From: Deltaproteobacteria bacterium
Lineage (GTDB): Bacteria; Bdellovibrionota; Bdellovibrionia; JABDDW01
Length of the DNA stretch: 34,356 nucleotides
Assembly: GCA_013287405.1 (NCBI GenBank)
Contig: JABDDW010000007.1
Coordinates: forward strand, 1 to 34,356
Direction of reading: 5' to 3'
Shown here: in pieces, positions 21,831-28,965 of the stretch
Position numbering within the stretch: the first letter of the stretch is position 1
Layout: each line of letters begins with the position of its first letter
The notes under the pieces: generated by a model
Told to the model about the DNA's origin: nothing
The model's input: the letters and a program-made list of their open reading frames with translations, nothing else
The model's database searches: none
Translations under genes and position numbers: made by a program

Positions 21831-22109
21831 TTGACTCGTCAAATTAAGAACCCTGAAATCCAAAAGTCTTTAGACGAATTTACACAACACATGATTGCAT
21901 CACGACTGGCAAGCAAAGAAGCCACACGTCATATCTATCAGGCACAGACGAGCATAGGTTCCGCCACGGCCTCCGTTGACTTTGCGGCAAGGGAACTTGA
22001 GAAAGTTGGGGAATCAGCGGCAGCCGAAGCGTTGAGAAATTCCACGGCAAGTTTGGTGAGGGAACGGGAATATCTGGACCGATTGCTCGATCTTATCAGT
22101 TCTGAATAG
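21831..22109 (+). CDS. Hypothetical helical protein before the tyrosine recombinase
   Basis: A 92-residue protein starting at TTG with GAGG five bases upstream. It is almost entirely helical and Ala/Glu-rich (ASVDFAARELEKVGESAAAE), with a tail REYLDRLLDLISSE. It ends nine bases before the recombinase start, so the two are likely one transcript. A TATAAT occurs at 21769-21774 but has no good -35. Function unknown. Confidence 0.55.
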   Translation: MTRQIKNPEIQKSLDEFTQHMIASRLASKEATRHIYQAQTSIGSATASVDFAARELEKVGESAAAEALRNSTASLVREREYLDRLLDLISSE

Positions 22110-22118
22110 GGGGATACC

Positions 22119-22785
22119 ATGAGTCAAAAATTTTGGGTCATTACAAAGGATTTATTTTTGTCGTTGGAGGAAATTCGCCGCCTTTACACAGCACCGACCG
22201 ATGCAAAAGACCTCGCGCTCCAACGAAGAAAAAATGTTGTTCACATAAGAGACTATTTTATTTTGAGGACGCTACTCGAAAGTGGGTTGAGGGTGAGCGA
22301 ACTTACCGCCCTAAAGGTTGGGGATTTCCACAGCAATTCTCTAATTGTTAGACGCGGCAAAGGGGGGTAAAACCCGCAACGTGCTATTGTCAAAAGATAC
22401 TCAGAGAACGCTCAGAGATTTTGTCAAAATAAAATCGAAGATTCTCAAAGAACCCACGGACGCCGACTCATTTTTCTTTATATCTGAGAGGCGTAAGCCC
22501 TACACCACTCGCGGCGTAAGGATGCGTGTGAAATTCTGGTTTAGACAATGTGGTTTTAATTCCAAGTTATCGTGCCATTCCTGTCGTCACTCGTATGTGA
22601 GCCATCTCATTGCCGGAGGGGTTGATTTAGCCACTGTGCGCGACAACGCAGGTCACAGCAACATCGCAACAACCTCTTTGTACGCCCACGTCCTCAAAAA
22701 CGATCTAAACGACTTTACTATTTATAGTTCCGCTTCCAAGGGAACTGAGAACTATTCGGTCCACAAGAAAGAAAAAGCTCAGTGA
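22119..22785 (+). pseudogene. Tyrosine recombinase, catalytic domain, frameshifted at a G6 run
   Basis: Two frames join into one XerC/D-like catalytic domain of about 222 residues. The first (22119-22370) has the Arg of the R-H-R triad in LLESGLRVSELTAL and ends at AAA GGG GGG TAA, just where the conserved RGKGGKTR Lys loop is coded. The second resumes with GGKTRNVLLS and carries CRHSYVSHL (H-x2-R box), AGHSN and the nucleophile Tyr in TTSLYAHV. One G fewer, or a +1 ribosomal shift, would restore the protein. It lacks the usual N-terminal core-binding domain. It could be a dead gene, a programmed shift or a sequencing error in the G run. Confidence 0.82.
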
Positions 22786-22848
22786 TTTCGAGTCCCATTT
22801 TTTCAGAAAGGGGAACTAAAACCTCTCAATCAAAAAGGGGTCGGTAAT

Positions 22849-23697
22849 ATGAAATCGTTAAAGGTCTTTTACTCCGATAAACAAAATGTCACCGACAACA
22901 TTGACTCTGGAAGCCCCAGTGCTGGCAAACCGGCGCAGGTGTTGGCGTCATGGCAAACATTAGGGATACCGCTTGATATTGAGGATCCCAAGCCCTGTAC
23001 CCGCGAACAAATGGCTTTGGCCCACTCACCCGAATACGTCAACGGCGTTCTGAACCTTAAAATCCCCAATGGCTTTGGCAATCGTCTTGAAAGTGTGGCC
23101 CGGTCTTTACCATATACGACGGGGGCTATGAAGGACGCTGCCCTATTTGCTTTTAGGACCGGCTCCCCGGCGGCAGCTTTGGTTTCCGGGTTTCACCACG
23201 CACATTATGATAGTGGCGGGGCATTTTGTACTTTCGAGGGTCTTATCATTGCGTCACAGGTCTTAAAATTAGACGGGGCCACAAGTGTTGGCATTTTGGA
23301 TTGTGACGAACACGCCGGAAACGGAACCAAGTCGATCATCGAAAGACTTTCGCTGGATTACATTTCTCATTGGAGCCTTGGTTACAGCAATGTTGATGAG
23401 AGCAACGCCGATGAATGGCTCAAAAATCTTCCACACCTTTTACAGTCAGAATTTCCGACCATTAAAGTTTTGCTATATCAAGCCGGAGCCGATTGTCATA
23501 TTGACGACCCATTGGGCGGTCGCTTCACCAATGACCAGATGAGATTAAGAGATCGAATAGTTTTCGAGTACTGCAAAGAAAAAGGTATCGGTTGTGCTTT
23601 TGACCTAGCAGGTGGATACCAAGAACCACTGCGAAAGGTTTTGGATATTCACGACGGAACTCTCCGAGAGTGCCATCGAGTGTTTGGGCGTGAGTAA
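22849..23697 (+). CDS. Histone deacetylase superfamily (class II-like) metalloenzyme
   Basis: A 282-residue protein with the full HDAC/acetylpolyamine amidohydrolase active site: His-His dyad at 116-117 (GFHHAHYDSGGAFC), zinc ligands in ILDCDEHAGNGT (Asp153, His155), a third ligand in GADCHIDDPLGG (Asp220) and GGYQEP with the Tyr257 of GGY. Bacterial members hydrolyse acetylated polyamines, lysine or other amides. The gene is in the accessory island, starts behind GGGG and overlaps a TPR gene by eight bases. Its natural substrate is not visible; an acetyl-removal partner for the GNAT toxin is a speculative idea. Confidence 0.85.
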   Translation: MKSLKVFYSDKQNVTDNIDSGSPSAGKPAQVLASWQTLGIPLDIEDPKPCTREQMALAHSPEYVNGVLNLKIPNGFGNRLESVARSLPYTTGAMKDAALFAFRTGSPAAALVSGFHHAHYDSGGAFCTFEGLIIASQVLKLDGATSVGILDCDEHAGNGTKSIIERLSLDYISHWSLGYSNVDESNADEWLKNLPHLLQSEFPTIKVLLYQAGADCHIDDPLGGRFTNDQMRLRDRIVFEYCKEKGIGCAFDLAGGYQEPLRKVLDIHDGTLRECHRVFGRE

Positions 23698-24121
23698 AAA
23701 GTGTGATGAGTTGGTCCAAATCATTGTAGAACTTCTTGACCTTGGTTCTCACGACCACGTTATTCAGGCGTGTAGTGAGCTTGTCAAAAAATACCCCAGA
23801 GAACTAAGATTTTGGTCCCTAATGGGATGCTCCCTCGGCAATCAAGGCCGACATGACGAAGCCAGCAAATGCTTCACCAACGCCTTGGCTATTTCGGGCT
23901 TCCAATGTGGACTTATGACAAACCTAATTTCTTCGACTTTTGGCAGGGGTGAACCCCTTCTTGCGTGTCGAATGATTGACCGATATTTTTATAGGCTATG
24001 TCGAGAGTGCCAACACAATAATCTTATAAATATCATCGAGGCATTGAGGATTGGCGATGTGGACCGGCCAAATCTACCCAAGAACATCTCACGGCTTCTA
24101 AAAAATGTTGAACCCATTTGA
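23690..24121 (+). CDS. TPR-repeat protein coupled to the HDAC-like enzyme
   Basis: GTG 23690 lies inside the end of the deacetylase gene (8-base overlap), giving 143 residues. At least one good TPR is present (LRFWSLMGCSLGNQGRHDEA, then KCFTNALAIS) with weaker flanking helices. Tetratricopeptide proteins are scaffolds, so it may present substrates to, or regulate, the enzyme. An in-frame ATG at 23612 would overlap too far. It ends before the convergent gene at 24150. Confidence 0.65.
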   Translation: MSKKCDELVQIIVELLDLGSHDHVIQACSELVKKYPRELRFWSLMGCSLGNQGRHDEASKCFTNALAISGFQCGLMTNLISSTFGRGEPLLACRMIDRYFYRLCRECQHNNLINIIEALRIGDVDRPNLPKNISRLLKNVEPI

Positions 24122-24149
24122 TTCGATCTTAAATTGAGTCAAAGTCGAA

Positions 24150-24821
24150 TCAACCACTGAGGCTTTCTTCTTCTTTGACAGTTGGATGCACGTCACATGG
24201 TCTGAGACAACTGTATTGTGGCAAAGCCGCCTCAGTTGAGGATCGCTCTATTTGTAACCGACTATTCGATGGGGCCACTTCTTTTCTGAGTTTAGCTTTT
24301 TGCTCACGGCGTATCTCAATCATCATTTTAATCTCGTCGTATGTGTATTTAGGTCGTAGGGCAGAAGGTTCTTTGACCTGTGTCTCTTTGATCTGTTTTT
24401 CAATTTGGATTAAGCCATAACCCTCCGGGGTGCCCAATGCCATTTTGTAAATCCCCTGAGAAATTTCGATGGCTTTTGTTGCTGCCAACAGTTCATGGGG
24501 GGTCGAGTCGTCTGAGGAGAGAACCTTCACGGCGCGAGCCAAAGCCAGCTTTGAGGCAGAAATATAGGTGCTGTGGACTTCTACAATCCCATCAATATGT
24601 TTTTTGATGACCGCTGTGGCGACACCGGCCCTAACATCTTCTCTTTGGCTCACCCATTCAAATGAGGGCGACTGCTTCATTATGTATCGGTATCGGCGAT
24701 CTTTAAAACCTTTTTGGTCTATGAGAAAGGCTCGGACCGACAGGTGTGGGAACCTCGTCGCCCATTCAACCTTGAGGTCATGAACACTTGCGAGAAGCTC
24801 ACCACGTCGTTTTTGTGCCAC
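24150..24821 (-). CDS. Hypothetical protein, possible small-terminase-like DNA-binding protein
   Basis: A 223-residue basic protein, GTG start with AAGGGGGA eight bases upstream. The N-terminal part (FPHLSVRAFLIDQKGFKDRR, about residues 24-43) looks like the HTH of phage small terminase subunits, which choose the packaging site; the centre is helical and the C-terminus disordered. No large terminase is nearby, so this role is weakly supported. It may be a remnant of the island's phage ancestry or another regulator. Confidence 0.45.
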   Translation of the reverse strand: MAQKRRGELLASVHDLKVEWATRFPHLSVRAFLIDQKGFKDRRYRYIMKQSPSFEWVSQREDVRAGVATAVIKKHIDGIVEVHSTYISASKLALARAVKVLSSDDSTPHELLAATKAIEISQGIYKMALGTPEGYGLIQIEKQIKETQVKEPSALRPKYTYDEIKMMIEIRREQKAKLRKEVAPSNSRLQIERSSTEAALPQYSCLRPCDVHPTVKEEESLSG

Positions 24822-24875
24822 TTAAATCCCCCTTGTATCCACTATTCTCCCACCAAAAACGTAAATTTTACATAT

Positions 24876-24903
24876 TTGTCGTTTATAAGAACAGTGTTAT
24901 ATT
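24876..24903 (+). promoter_or_regulatory. Candidate promoter upstream of the lipoprotein genes
   Basis: TTGTCG (24876-24881), 16-base spacer, TATATT (24898-24903) preceded by TG one base before it (extended -10). It would start transcription about 15-20 bases ahead of a terminator-like hairpin and 75 bases before the first lipoprotein ATG. Confidence 0.4.
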
Positions 24904-24924
24904 GCGATGCATTAACAATTAGCG

Positions 24925-24958
24925 AATCCCTTCTCAATTCAAAAGGAAGGGATTTTTT
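24925..24958 (+). terminator. Strong intrinsic terminator before the lipoprotein gene
   Basis: AATCCCTTC and GAAGGGATT (9-base perfect stem, 12-base loop) are followed by TTTT, with the stem's own TT making a T6 run. It lies between the candidate promoter and the lipoprotein start, so it may attenuate it or end a short RNA. Confidence 0.7.
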
Positions 24959-24982
24959 GTGAACAGAAAGTGGAGTTGGAAC

Positions 24983-25387
24983 ATGACTAAAGTGATTGCG
25001 GTTTTTGTATTATCTACTGCTATATTCCTAGCTGCTTGCGGTGGTGGTGGTGGTGGAGGTAACAGTGCGCCCGCTCCGGCAGCCCAAGCAACGGTCGATC
25101 CTGACACAGTTGCCGCTTCGCTTCCGACTTGCGATCAAGCAACCGCCTCAGATCAGTCAAGAAAAGATGCAACTGCTCTTTTACAAAAAGAGACAGAGCG
25201 CCTACAACGACAAACCGATAAGCTGCAAGCAGAAACAGATCAGGTGGTTTCAGATTACCAAGCGGGGCGTATCTCACAGGCAGATGCACAAGCCAAAGCA
25301 GAACCTCTCAAGGCAAGAGCCTATGCTCTAAAAGATCAAACTGCGACGGCTAATGCACTTACCCAATGCCTCAAAGGTAATCAATAA
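24983..25387 (+). CDS. Lipoprotein with Gly-rich linker and coiled coil
   Basis: ATG 24983 gives a signal peptide whose lipobox is LAAC (AIFLAACGGG) at about residue 20, followed by a run of seven glycines. A GTG at 24959 sits right after the terminator T run and is not favoured. The mature part holds a Gln/Lys/Asp-rich coiled coil (QKETERLQRQTDKLQAETDQ) and two Cys residues (TCDQ and QCLK) that could form a disulphide. It is probably anchored in the outer membrane facing the periplasm. No enzyme motif. It is followed by another lipoprotein gene. Confidence 0.7.
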   Translation: MTKVIAVFVLSTAIFLAACGGGGGGGNSAPAPAAQATVDPDTVAASLPTCDQATASDQSRKDATALLQKETERLQRQTDKLQAETDQVVSDYQAGRISQADAQAKAEPLKARAYALKDQTATANALTQCLKGNQ

Positions 25388-25417
25388 ATTCATTTGAAGA
25401 ACGGAAAGAAGAGTCAG

Positions 25418-25780
25418 ATGAAAAATTTATTTATGGTCGCTGCTATTGTTGCATTGGTTGTCGTCACTGGATGTGCGACTCTCTCAACCGAAGGCGCAAA
25501 AGTCCAAATAATGAAAGTAACCACCAATAAACTGGACGTTGAACAGGCAGAGGCAAGTCTGAAAAAAGAAAGTTGCACCTTTGTCAGTGACATAGAGGCT
25601 CCCATTGCAGCCGGAAGCACCGACGAATACTACCGACTTGAAATAGGTCTTAAAAATAAGACCGCCGAGGTTGGCGGCAATGTGGTCATTAGCAGCATGG
25701 AAACCCACATGGGTATGCCCATATACACCAAAGGCAAAGTCTATAAATGCCCACGGGACATGAAATCAGATTCCGTGTAA
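25418..25780 (+). CDS. Small lipoprotein, DUF4156-like
   Basis: ATG 25418, with AAAGAAGAG upstream, gives 120 residues beginning MKNLFMVAAIVALVVVTGCA, a lipobox (VTGC) signal. The rest (KVQIMKVTTNKLDVEQAEAS, Cys pair later, GNVVISSMETHMGMPIYTKG) is like the small DUF4156 envelope lipoproteins. Function unknown. It ends ahead of a very good terminator and follows the other lipoprotein by 30 bases, so the two form one unit. Confidence 0.6.
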   Translation: MKNLFMVAAIVALVVVTGCATLSTEGAKVQIMKVTTNKLDVEQAEASLKKESCTFVSDIEAPIAAGSTDEYYRLEIGLKNKTAEVGGNVVISSMETHMGMPIYTKGKVYKCPRDMKSDSV

Positions 25781-25845
25781 TTTAACAGCGTTCCATCGTC
25801 TGACGGTCGGTTCAGATAGCTGACCTCTGGGAACGCCATAATATT

Positions 25846-25869
25846 AGCCCCTTTCGAGGGGCTTTTTTT
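25846..25869 (+). terminator. Intrinsic terminator of the lipoprotein pair
   Basis: AGCCCCT-TTCG-AGGGGCT is a 7-base stem closed by a stable TTCG tetraloop, followed by a T7 run. It ends the two lipoprotein genes. Confidence 0.9.
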
Positions 25870-26028
25870 CTATCTACGTGAATTCACTCTAACAGGTTTC
25901 AATTACTTACTTAGGTTTAATTCTCGACTTCTTTAGTGACCCGACGTGACGTGACAAGACACGAGTTGGCTATTTTCTGGCTCAGATTGGCTACGACACA
26001 AAAATCGAAAATGACAATCACACCAAAA

Positions 26029-26072
26029 ATCTAGAGCCCTAGACACGCCATCGGTGTTGTAGGGCTCTAGAT
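26029..26072. promoter_or_regulatory. 13-base inverted repeat upstream of the XRE gene
   Basis: ATCTAGAGCCCTA (26029-26041) and TAGGGCTCTAGAT (26060-26072) are exact complements; inside, ACAC and GTGT extend the stem. No T run follows, so it is not a terminator. It ends 40 bases before the XRE start and could be the regulator's operator. Confidence 0.6.
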
Positions 26073-26111
26073 CAGAGAGCGTCATTCAAAACTAAGAAAG
26101 GATTGACGCCA

Positions 26112-26450
26112 ATGAAAAGAAGTCAACAAAAGCGAATCACTCTTAAGAGTAAAGTCATTCGCTACATGAGAGTTTCAAAAAGAATCGCTCAAAGCCGCGC
26201 GGCCCTAGCCGCCGATTGTTCGGAAGCTGCTATAGGCCACTACGAAACTGGCCGCATGGACATTTCCGAAGAGAGGCTTACCAAGCTCATCAAATTTTAC
26301 GGTTACTCTTTGGAAGATTTTCAAGAGTTCTTAGAGGGCAAGTCACTTCCAGTAATCAGTATAAAGAACGAATGTATTTCATTGTTAGATCACATCGACG
26401 ACACAAAGCTCAGAGCCGTTCATGCGGTTCTCACAAGTTTTGTTCAATAA
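26112..26450 (+). CDS. XRE-family HTH regulator
   Basis: ATG 26112 with AAAGGA upstream; 112 residues. The HTH is RYMRVSKRIAQSRAALAADC then SEAAIGHYETGRMDISEERL and KLIKFYGYSLEDF, the usual five-helix XRE layout. The C-terminal 35 residues (SLLDHIDDTKLRAVHAVLTS) may dimerise. It sits behind a strong inverted repeat and is followed by a small membrane protein, so local control is likely. It may be a phage-type repressor remnant or an antitoxin-like regulator. Confidence 0.8.
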   Translation: MKRSQQKRITLKSKVIRYMRVSKRIAQSRAALAADCSEAAIGHYETGRMDISEERLTKLIKFYGYSLEDFQEFLEGKSLPVISIKNECISLLDHIDDTKLRAVHAVLTSFVQ

Positions 26451-26466
26451 TTTTTTGGAGGCAAAG

Positions 26467-26670
26467 ATGGATATTACAAATTTAATAGCTCACTTAGTCA
26501 AGGTTGGGATTGTCCTGCTAATAGTGGGAAAGCTCGGACAAGTTACTTATGACTACGCTGTAAAGACCGCTCACGAGCAACAATTCGGACTTATTAGCCT
26601 TGGCAGACTCAGCCGCGAGCTAGAGTCACCAAAACATTCTTATCGGCGTGCTCCCACAGATAGTCGATGA
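26467..26670 (+). CDS. Small single-span membrane protein
   Basis: ATG 26467 with GGAGG seven to eight bases upstream; 67 residues. A hydrophobic segment (about residues 6-22, IAHLVKVGIVLLIVGKLG) is followed by a basic tail. It starts 16 bases after the XRE gene and is likely co-transcribed. It may be a small toxin-like or signalling membrane peptide. Confidence 0.55.
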   Translation: MDITNLIAHLVKVGIVLLIVGKLGQVTYDYAVKTAHEQQFGLISLGRLSRELESPKHSYRRAPTDSR

Positions 26671-26767
26671 CTTGGATTGGGGTTCAAGATGTTACTTTAC
26701 TAACGGTAGGTGACAGGTAGACTTATGGCTGGGCCTCCAAACCGACAACTATGACGAAGGGTTGCAT

Positions 26768-27016
26768 GTGAAGAAAATTAAAACCCTTAAGTCAAAAAAA
26801 GTTGCTTTGACACCTCCGAATACTGATCTGGGTCCGTCATTCCTGATCGTAGGAATTGGAGCATCAGCGGGCGGCCCAAACTCTGCTGAGTTTAAGGTTA
26901 AACCTTCTAGTGCCATCGCACTTGGAATTGTGGACATGGTGTTGCCGCCCCAAGGTATTGCGGAAGAGTTAGCCAGGATTTCTAACTTTCCCGATGAAAT
27001 GAACTCTTCGAGATAA
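26768..27016 (+). pseudogene. Internally deleted CheB-domain remnant
   Basis: GTG 26768 with GAAGGG upstream. FLIVGIGASAGG is the N-terminal signature of CheB methylesterase (often in CheB-CheR hybrids); directly after comes PSSAIALGIVDMVLPPQGIAEEL, read in two parts, the far C-terminal end of the same domain. The roughly 150 residues between, with the catalytic His and Asp, are gone, yet the frame is intact. The 82-residue product cannot be an active esterase. It marks decay of a chemosensory hybrid next to the kinase cluster. Confidence 0.75.
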
Positions 27017-27056
27017 AAACGAAACAAACGCCTGGTCTTGCTTGAGGAACCAATGT

Positions 27057-27974
27057 TTATCCGCTCACACGAATTATTTTAAATTTTTCAAATTCTTGGT
27101 CAAAAGTTCCATCTGTCCCTTCGTATACTTCTTTATGCCAGTTAGGGAGATCCAACATCGTTGGTCCTTTCACCTCAATAGGCGAAAAGATAAGAATTTC
27201 TCTACCTCGCTCAGTAACCTCATTTATTTTGTTCCTGAGCTCCCTTGTGATTATTTTCTCCACCAAATTGGGTGAACTTTTTTTCGAACGATCTAACGTC
27301 CCGCTGTGGGTTGGAGCTGGGAACACAGGAATCACAAATCTCAAAGGTTTCTGAGTGATGTCGTTTCCAGTCAAACTTCTTTCTACAATGCGAGGCTGGT
27401 GCTTGTGGATCATATTTCTTGGAAAATCAGTTTTGGAAGAGACCACTAACGCTGAAATAATTGCCAATATAGCAAAGCCAATAGGCCAAGATCCTCCGAG
27501 GTCTTCCTCGACCTCTAGCACATCGACAAGGCTAATATGACGAGGCTTATCTAGGAACCATCCTATCATTGAGCGACATTCTTTAACATCTATCGGCTTG
27601 TGGAGAAATACGGGACGCGGCAATTGGGGACCGGCAAGTCTCACAAAGACTTTTTCAGTAAGAGCTGATGTCATCATAAAGGGTATATTTCTATATTTTT
27701 TATAACAGGACTTCCACAAATCCAACCCCGTCTCTTCTCCTTTAAGGTAGTGATCGGCAATAATCAAATCATAATGCTCACCCGATTTTAAGAGATTCTC
27801 TGCCTCTTCAGTCGACTTTACCCACTTAAGGTCCGCGTTCTTTTTGACCGACCGGAGAGTGCTAGCGATGAGCCATTCACTCTCCGATTCATCTTCTACA
27901 ATAAGAACCTTAGGTCCAAATTGATGCGTCGTCAGGTGGACATTCTCTAGTTCTGCAAGTTCGGCTAAACTCAT
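27057..27974 (-). CDS. Membrane-anchored REC protein
   Basis: A 305-residue protein with AAGGAGG six bases before ATG. The REC domain (about 21-145) has acidic residues Glu27/Asp28, phospho-Asp74 (IIADHYL), Thr/Ser at 102-103 and Lys126 (LHKPID). A single membrane span (about 164-179, PIGFAILAIISALVVS) comes after it, then a 120-residue tail with no known domain. REC domains are nearly always soluble, so this places the receiver in the cytoplasm and the tail outside. It ends the minus-strand signalling group. Unknown output. Confidence 0.75.
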   Translation of the reverse strand: MSLAELAELENVHLTTHQFGPKVLIVEDESESEWLIASTLRSVKKNADLKWVKSTEEAENLLKSGEHYDLIIADHYLKGEETGLDLWKSCYKKYRNIPFMMTSALTEKVFVRLAGPQLPRPVFLHKPIDVKECRSMIGWFLDKPRHISLVDVLEVEEDLGGSWPIGFAILAIISALVVSSKTDFPRNMIHKHQPRIVERSLTGNDITQKPLRFVIPVFPAPTHSGTLDRSKKSSPNLVEKIITRELRNKINEVTERGREILIFSPIEVKGPTMLDLPNWHKEVYEGTDGTFDQEFEKFKIIRVSG

Positions 27975-28155
27975 TTAGAACCTCCTTTCAAGTTAAGGGG
28001 CGAAGCACCTCCATGTGCAAGAAATAGTGAGGTGGAGGGCTTAAGACTTATTCTACGAGAGAAATGTAAAAAAAAAATGACTTGAAAGTGAGGATTTAGT
28101 AATAATTCCTGGAATTAGATTCAGTGGCTATGGCAACCAAATTGAATTCGCGCCC

Positions 28156-28851
28156 TCACCGATTTTCCTTAACACTCATTTCGATCATCCAGTTTCTAAT
28201 CAAGTTGACGGATTTCTCGCTAATCGTACAGAAACCAAATTGAATTCGCCAGCGACCGTGGTTAAGGGCATCACAGGCCGACACCTCCATTACAGGAGGT
28301 TCAAATCCGATCTCGCTAAAAAGGGGCGAAGTGAGTCGAAAACAAGTGCCAACTTTTAAGTAGGCGCTCCAGATAATCTCAATACCAGTTTCAGAAATTG
28401 AAGTGATATTCATGGGCACATAGAGAGTTGCTCTTGCAGTTTCTATGAACTGATATTTATTAACATAATACGGGTTAAGAGGCTTTTTCTTATGCAGCAG
28501 TTTTTCGACCTTTGCATTTAAGACTACCTGATTAAATGGCTTTACAATGTAGTCATCAACACCCGATTTCAGGGATTTCTGAACGTGGTCTTCATCATTG
28601 TTTGATGTCATCATTATGATTTTCGCATCTTCAAATTGGTGCGTGTGTCTCAACCTCTTTGTGAAATCAAGGCCCGAAATATAAGGCATATTAGTATCAG
28701 TGATCGTGAGATCGACCTGGTGGGATTCCAAAAATGTCAACGCTTCCACGGCATCAAAGGCCAAAGAAACTTTATGCTGATATTTTTCCAGATATGTCTT
28801 ACAGAGTTTTAGAGTATCTAAATCATCATCAACGACTAATATACGTGCCAT
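28156..28851 (-). CDS. REC protein with PilZ-like C-terminus
   Basis: ATG 28851 with GGAGAAGG just upstream (231 residues). The REC domain has VVDDD, phospho-Asp52 (TITDTNM) and Lys in YIVKPFN. The C-terminal 100 residues (ARATLYVPMNITSISETGIE and later GRWRIQFGF) resemble PilZ-type beta barrels, which bind cyclic di-GMP, though the R-x3-R motif is not clear. It likely receives phosphate from the kinases upstream and couples it to motility or envelope. The 114-base gap suggests separate control. Confidence 0.72.
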   Translation of the reverse strand: MARILVVDDDLDTLKLCKTYLEKYQHKVSLAFDAVEALTFLESHQVDLTITDTNMPYISGLDFTKRLRHTHQFEDAKIIMMTSNNDEDHVQKSLKSGVDDYIVKPFNQVVLNAKVEKLLHKKKPLNPYYVNKYQFIETARATLYVPMNITSISETGIEIIWSAYLKVGTCFRLTSPLFSEIGFEPPVMEVSACDALNHGRWRIQFGFCTISEKSVNLIRNWMIEMSVKENR

Positions 28852-28965
28852 ATGCCTTCTCCGGTTAAACGGTTGTGGGCAATCCCTGTTCACTCTTTAC
28901 TCATTATTATAAGAAATTGATGTGTTGGGATTATGACTAAATTATTACGATTTCAGGAAAGTTCC

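Larger units (their letters stand above)
25781..26111. other. Structured intergenic region
   Basis: About 330 bases without a gene. It holds GCGTTCC/GGAACGC arms (25788-25794, 25830-25836), the terminator at 25846-25869, repeated GACGTGACGTGAC near 25945, and the inverted repeat at 26029-26072. No further frame with a ribosome site was found. Confidence 0.5.

Noticed and set aside
24959..24985. GTG start for the lipoprotein eight codons upstream
   Set aside because: It directly follows the T run of a terminator, and the signal peptide begins properly at ATG 24983.
28006..28034. CACCTC/GAGGTG inverted repeat upstream of the membrane-anchored REC gene
   Set aside because: The stem is only six bases and the arms resemble ribosome-site complements; too weak to call.
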